From Sulfurovum sp. (GTDB lineage: Bacteria > Campylobacterota > Campylobacteria > Campylobacterales > Sulfurovaceae), in assembly GCA_022729615.1 (NCBI GenBank), contig DZAQ01000063.1, positions 1 to 7,800 of the forward strand: a stretch of DNA of 7,800 nt, read 5' to 3'. Position 1 is the first letter of the stretch, and every line of letters begins with the position of its first letter. Below, one piece after another: positions 5,948-7,800 of the stretch. A program made the position numbers and the translations under genes. The notes under the pieces are model-generated. The model saw nothing but the letters and a program-made list of their open reading frames with translations, was not told the origin of the DNA and made no database searches.

Positions 5948-6472
5948 TCAGGAATAGATTCCGAATTGACCCCCCTGTTCGATAAGAAACTCTTGCATTC
6001 TTTTTTGACCGAGTTTGCGTGCATAATCTGTGGGGCTCATTCCGCTTTTGTCTTTTGCGTTGATATCTGCTCCTTTTGAGAGAAGCAGCTCCACTATGGC
6101 TCGATCCCCAAAACATGATGCCAGCATGAGTGGTGTGATGCCGCTCTTGCGGCTGCTCTCATTGACATCAAACCCTTCATCTAGGCAGAATTCTATCACA
6201 TCGACTCTTTTGAATTTAATAGCGGTATCGAGTGCGGAGACGCCGTGTGCGTCACGCATTTTGATATCCAGCCCATACTCCGAAAGCAGTTTGATTGCTT
6301 CTAGGCTCACGAAACGGCGTATAGCAAAAAAGAGGATGCCTATCTCTTCAGGCTCATCCATCTCATACTCTTCACCTACTACAACGAGTCTTGAGAGATC
6401 CGCGCCCTCTTCAAGCAGTTTTCGAAGCTTGACAAGATTATCATTTTCTAGCGCCTCAATGAGTCTTTTCAC
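5948..6472 (-). CDS. Ankyrin-repeat protein
   Basis: A 174-aa soluble protein built of ankyrin repeats, which usually serve as protein-binding scaffolds; no partner can be named. The N-terminus (MKRLIEALENDNLVKLRKLLEEGAD) is a capping repeat. A central one covers about 44-75 (ILFFAIRRFVSLEAIKLLSEYG). The two best repeats are at about 76-108 (HGVSALDTAIKFKRVDVIEFCLDEG) and 110-142 (SGITPLMLASCFGDRAIVELLLSKG, then ADINAKD). A C-terminal partial repeat begins SGMSPTDYARKLGQKR. There is no signal peptide, so it is probably cytoplasmic. The start is GTG at 6472-6470 with GGAGAGA just upstream; the nearby ATG is out of frame. It lies 51 bases after ybaB and is probably co-transcribed with it, although a weak TACAAT (6503-6498) could be a separate promoter. 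Confidence 0.9.
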   Translation of the reverse strand: MKRLIEALENDNLVKLRKLLEEGADLSRLVVVGEEYEMDEPEEIGILFFAIRRFVSLEAIKLLSEYGLDIKMRDAHGVSALDTAIKFKRVDVIEFCLDEGFDVNESSRKSGITPLMLASCFGDRAIVELLLSKGADINAKDKSGMSPTDYARKLGQKRMQEFLIEQGGQFGIYS

Positions 6473-6523
6473 TCTCTCTCCGATACATATTTTTGATATT
6501 GTAAGGCTCTCTGCGAACCATTG

Positions 6524-6832
6524 TCATCCGAAAGGATTGAAGCCGCCCATCATATTCATAGCCTGGGATCTCTTGTTGTCCTCTATCAATCTGGCGATCT
6601 CATTCATCGCAGAGATCAGAAGGATTTGCAATGACTCTTTGTCTTCAAGCAGCGAATCATCTATTTGCAAATCAATAACTTCACCCAAGCCGTTTGCTTT
6701 GAGCTCGATGAGCCCTCCGCCGACCTTGGCGCTGAATTCTATATTTTTTGACTGCTCTTGCGCCTCTTTGGCTTTAGCTTGTACCTGCTCAAGCATCTTG
6801 CCCATCTCGCCAAGATTCAACCCTTCAAACAT
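6524..6832 (-). CDS. ybaB: Nucleoid-associated protein YbaB/EbfC
   Basis: A 102-aa member of the YbaB/EbfC family, small dimeric DNA-binding proteins associated with the nucleoid. It has the expected layout: a helical N-terminus (LGEMGKMLEQVQAKAKEAQEQ, about 7-27), a central beta sheet with KVGGGLIELKANGLGEVIDLQID (about 36-58), then a helix with LLEDKESLQILLISAMNEIARLIEDN (about 61-86) and a methionine/glycine-rich tail ending in FNPFG. The length is normal for the family. The ATG at 6832 is preceded by GGAGG, and only 12 bases separate it from the panD stop, so the two genes share a transcript. Confidence 0.96.
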   Translation of the reverse strand: MFEGLNLGEMGKMLEQVQAKAKEAQEQSKNIEFSAKVGGGLIELKANGLGEVIDLQIDDSLLEDKESLQILLISAMNEIARLIEDNKRSQAMNMMGGFNPFG

Positions 6833-6844
6833 TATGCCTCCATC

Positions 6845-7213
6845 CTATTCTAGACCCTCAAAGGTCTGCGCGATACTGTTATCATCATTGACGATAACTA
6901 TTTTGGGCTTATGTTTTTGTGCCTCTTCCTCGCTCATGCTCGCATAGGCAATGACAATTATTTTGTCACCGACATGAACTTTTCTAGCTGCGGCTCCATT
7001 GAGGCACATCTCATGCTTGCCTCTTTCACCGGCGATAATATAGGTTGAAAAACGCTCCCCATTGTTTATATTGACGATATCGATCTTCTGTCCCACTCGC
7101 ATCTTTGCTGTTTCCATAAGATCTCTATCAATGGTGATTGAACCTACATAATTGAGATTCGCATCTGTAACTGTCGCTCTATGAATTTTACTATAGAGCA
7201 TGGTGATTGTCAT
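6845..7213 (-). CDS. panD: Aspartate 1-decarboxylase (pyruvoyl-dependent)
   Basis: PanD converts L-aspartate to beta-alanine for pantothenate and coenzyme A synthesis in the cytoplasm. The 122-aa proenzyme has the self-cleavage site Gly24-Ser25 in YVGSITID, where Ser25 becomes the pyruvoyl cofactor. The other active-site residues fall at family positions: Lys9 in LYSKIHRATVT, Arg54, Thr57 and Tyr58 in GERFSTYI, and the NGAAAR block at about 72-77. The Ala/Gly-rich turn and C-terminal strands are intact and the length is close to the E. coli enzyme. The ATG at 7213 has AAGGAG 6 bases upstream. An extended -10 promoter lies just before it, and ybaB follows. No sign of damage. Confidence 0.98.
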   Translation of the reverse strand: MTITMLYSKIHRATVTDANLNYVGSITIDRDLMETAKMRVGQKIDIVNINNGERFSTYIIAGERGKHEMCLNGAAARKVHVGDKIIVIAYASMSEEEAQKHKPKIVIVNDDNSIAQTFEGLE

Positions 7214-7239
7214 CGCCTTCTCCTTGACTTTAATGCAAA

Positions 7240-7248
7240 ATTATACCA
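7240..7248 (-). promoter_or_regulatory. Extended -10 promoter of panD-ybaB-ankyrin genes
   Basis: The minus strand reads TGG-TATAAT (7248-7240), a perfect -10 hexamer with the TGN extension. No convincing -35 lies at 17 bp, which is common in Campylobacterota sigma-70 promoters. Transcription would start near 7233, about 20 bases before the panD start and just beyond the ferredoxin stop at 7266. Confidence 0.7.
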
Positions 7249-7265
7249 CAAATGCGAATCAAAAA

Positions 7266-7643
7266 CTATCTTGCCATCGCAGATGGTGCGATAGGTTCGC
7301 CCCACACTTCATCCCCAATAACATACTCCGCTACTACATTCCCGCCGATGATATGCTCATCGATTATTCTGTCGATCTTCTCTTTGGTCAGACCAACATA
7401 CATCGTATGGCCTGGTTCTACCAGCATTACAGGACCTTGCTGACAGCGACCAAGACAGCTTGTCTGTATCGGCTGTACTGTTCCGATTATTCCTTTTTGC
7501 ATCAAAACTTGCGCGATGTACTGGAAAAGCGTTTGTGACTCTGGATTGTTTTGACTTACACAGCTCGGTTTTGGCATGCCCGGAGGCGCTGACTGCTGAC
7601 ACTTAAAAATATAAAAAGCCGGTTGCGGAACGCCATTGACCAT
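7266..7643 (-). CDS. Thioredoxin-fold [2Fe-2S] ferredoxin
   Basis: A 125-aa protein of the thioredoxin-like ferredoxin group (related to NuoE and the Shethna-type proteins), an electron carrier of the cytoplasm. The cluster ligands fit a CX12CX34CX3C pattern: FKCQQSAPPGMPKPSC supplies the first pair (Cys15 and Cys28 from the chosen ATG) and SCLGRCQQGPVMLVEP the second (Cys63 and Cys67). The C-terminal half (GHTMYVGLTKEKIDRIIDEHI) is the usual closing strand and helix. I chose the ATG at 7643-7641 because AAGGA at 7651-7655 stands 7 bases before it; the TTG at 7658 would lie upstream of that site. The redox partner is not in the window. The gene is separated from panD by that gene's own promoter, although read-through is possible. 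Confidence 0.9.
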   Translation of the reverse strand: MVNGVPQPAFYIFKCQQSAPPGMPKPSCVSQNNPESQTLFQYIAQVLMQKGIIGTVQPIQTSCLGRCQQGPVMLVEPGHTMYVGLTKEKIDRIIDEHIIGGNVVAEYVIGDEVWGEPIAPSAMAR

Positions 7644-7666
7644 AATTGAATCCTTCAAATTTTAAT

Positions 7667-7685
7667 TAAGAGTAAATCTCTCTTA
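7667..7685. repeat. 6-bp inverted repeat in the ferredoxin leader
   Basis: TAAGAG and CTCTTA are separated by TAAATCT. It lies just inside the predicted transcript if the promoter at 7694-7702 is used, 24 bases before the start codon. It could be an operator for a dimeric regulator or a small leader hairpin; the stem is short and AT-rich, so chance is possible. Confidence 0.35.
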
Positions 7686-7693
7686 TTTGTAGA

Positions 7694-7702
7694 ATTCTAT
7701 CA
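7694..7702 (-). promoter_or_regulatory. Candidate promoter of the ferredoxin gene
   Basis: The minus strand reads TGA-TAGAAT, an extended -10 element about 50 bases before the ferredoxin start. A second candidate with a perfect TATAAT lies at 7734-7729. Neither has a clear -35. Which one is used cannot be decided from the sequence. The rest of the region out to 7800 shows no gene I can support. Confidence 0.45.
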
Positions 7703-7800
7703 CAAGTTTCTTCAAAAATGATAATGAAATTATACTAGCCAAAAACTTTTTATTTCCACGCAGACCTACTCGCGCAAAACTTCAAAAGAAAACAGGACTA

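Noticed and set aside
6030..6947. 305-codon plus-strand open frame opposite ankyrin, ybaB and panD
   Set aside because: It is antisense to three well-supported genes, its product is serine-rich and low in complexity as expected from the reverse frame, and it has no family motif.
7766..7800. Possible C-terminus of another minus-strand gene (last residues VLFSFEVLRE then stop)
   Set aside because: Only eleven codons are visible, without any means to tell coding from chance; open plus-strand frames exist there as well.

Overview
The window looks like chromosomal DNA of a Campylobacterota (former Epsilonproteobacteria) member, most likely a free-living Sulfurovum/Sulfuricurvum/Sulfurimonas-type organism. 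The reasons are a PHO box that matches the Campylobacter jejuni PhosR consensus as I recall it, tightly packed genes with TAATG/TGATG junctions, a panD-ybaB gene pair, and an outer-membrane porin of the OprO/OprP-like kind. The genus is inference. Every gene I can support lies on the minus strand, so transcription runs from right to left.

Right part (7800 to 5948): a thioredoxin-fold [2Fe-2S] ferredoxin, then panD (aspartate 1-decarboxylase), ybaB (nucleoid-associated protein) and an ankyrin-repeat protein. The last three appear to form one housekeeping transcript from an extended -10 promoter in front of panD.

Middle (5876 to 4249): an outer-membrane porin with its own promoter, then an AT-rich intergenic region carrying a second promoter. 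Both promoters have the same architecture: a TGTTAT-N5-TGTAAT direct repeat with 11-bp period, 10 bp upstream of a TANAAT -10 hexamer.

Left part (4221 to 1): a coupled operon of an unknown 70-aa protein, a two-domain acyltransferase resembling the ornithine-lipid synthase OlsF, a calcineurin-like phosphoesterase resembling the phospholipase C PlcP, and an OmpR/PhoB-type response regulator. pstS (periplasmic phosphate-binding protein) follows and runs off the left edge. It has its own promoter with a PHO box of the same 11-bp period.

Together the left and middle parts read as a phosphate-starvation module. PlcP would strip phosphate head groups from phospholipids, OlsF would make a phosphorus-free aminolipid to replace them, PstS and possibly the porin would raise phosphate uptake, and the response regulator would control all three promoters, including its own. 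This reading combines clear sequence signals (PHO boxes, family motifs, gene order) with inference (substrates, regulation).
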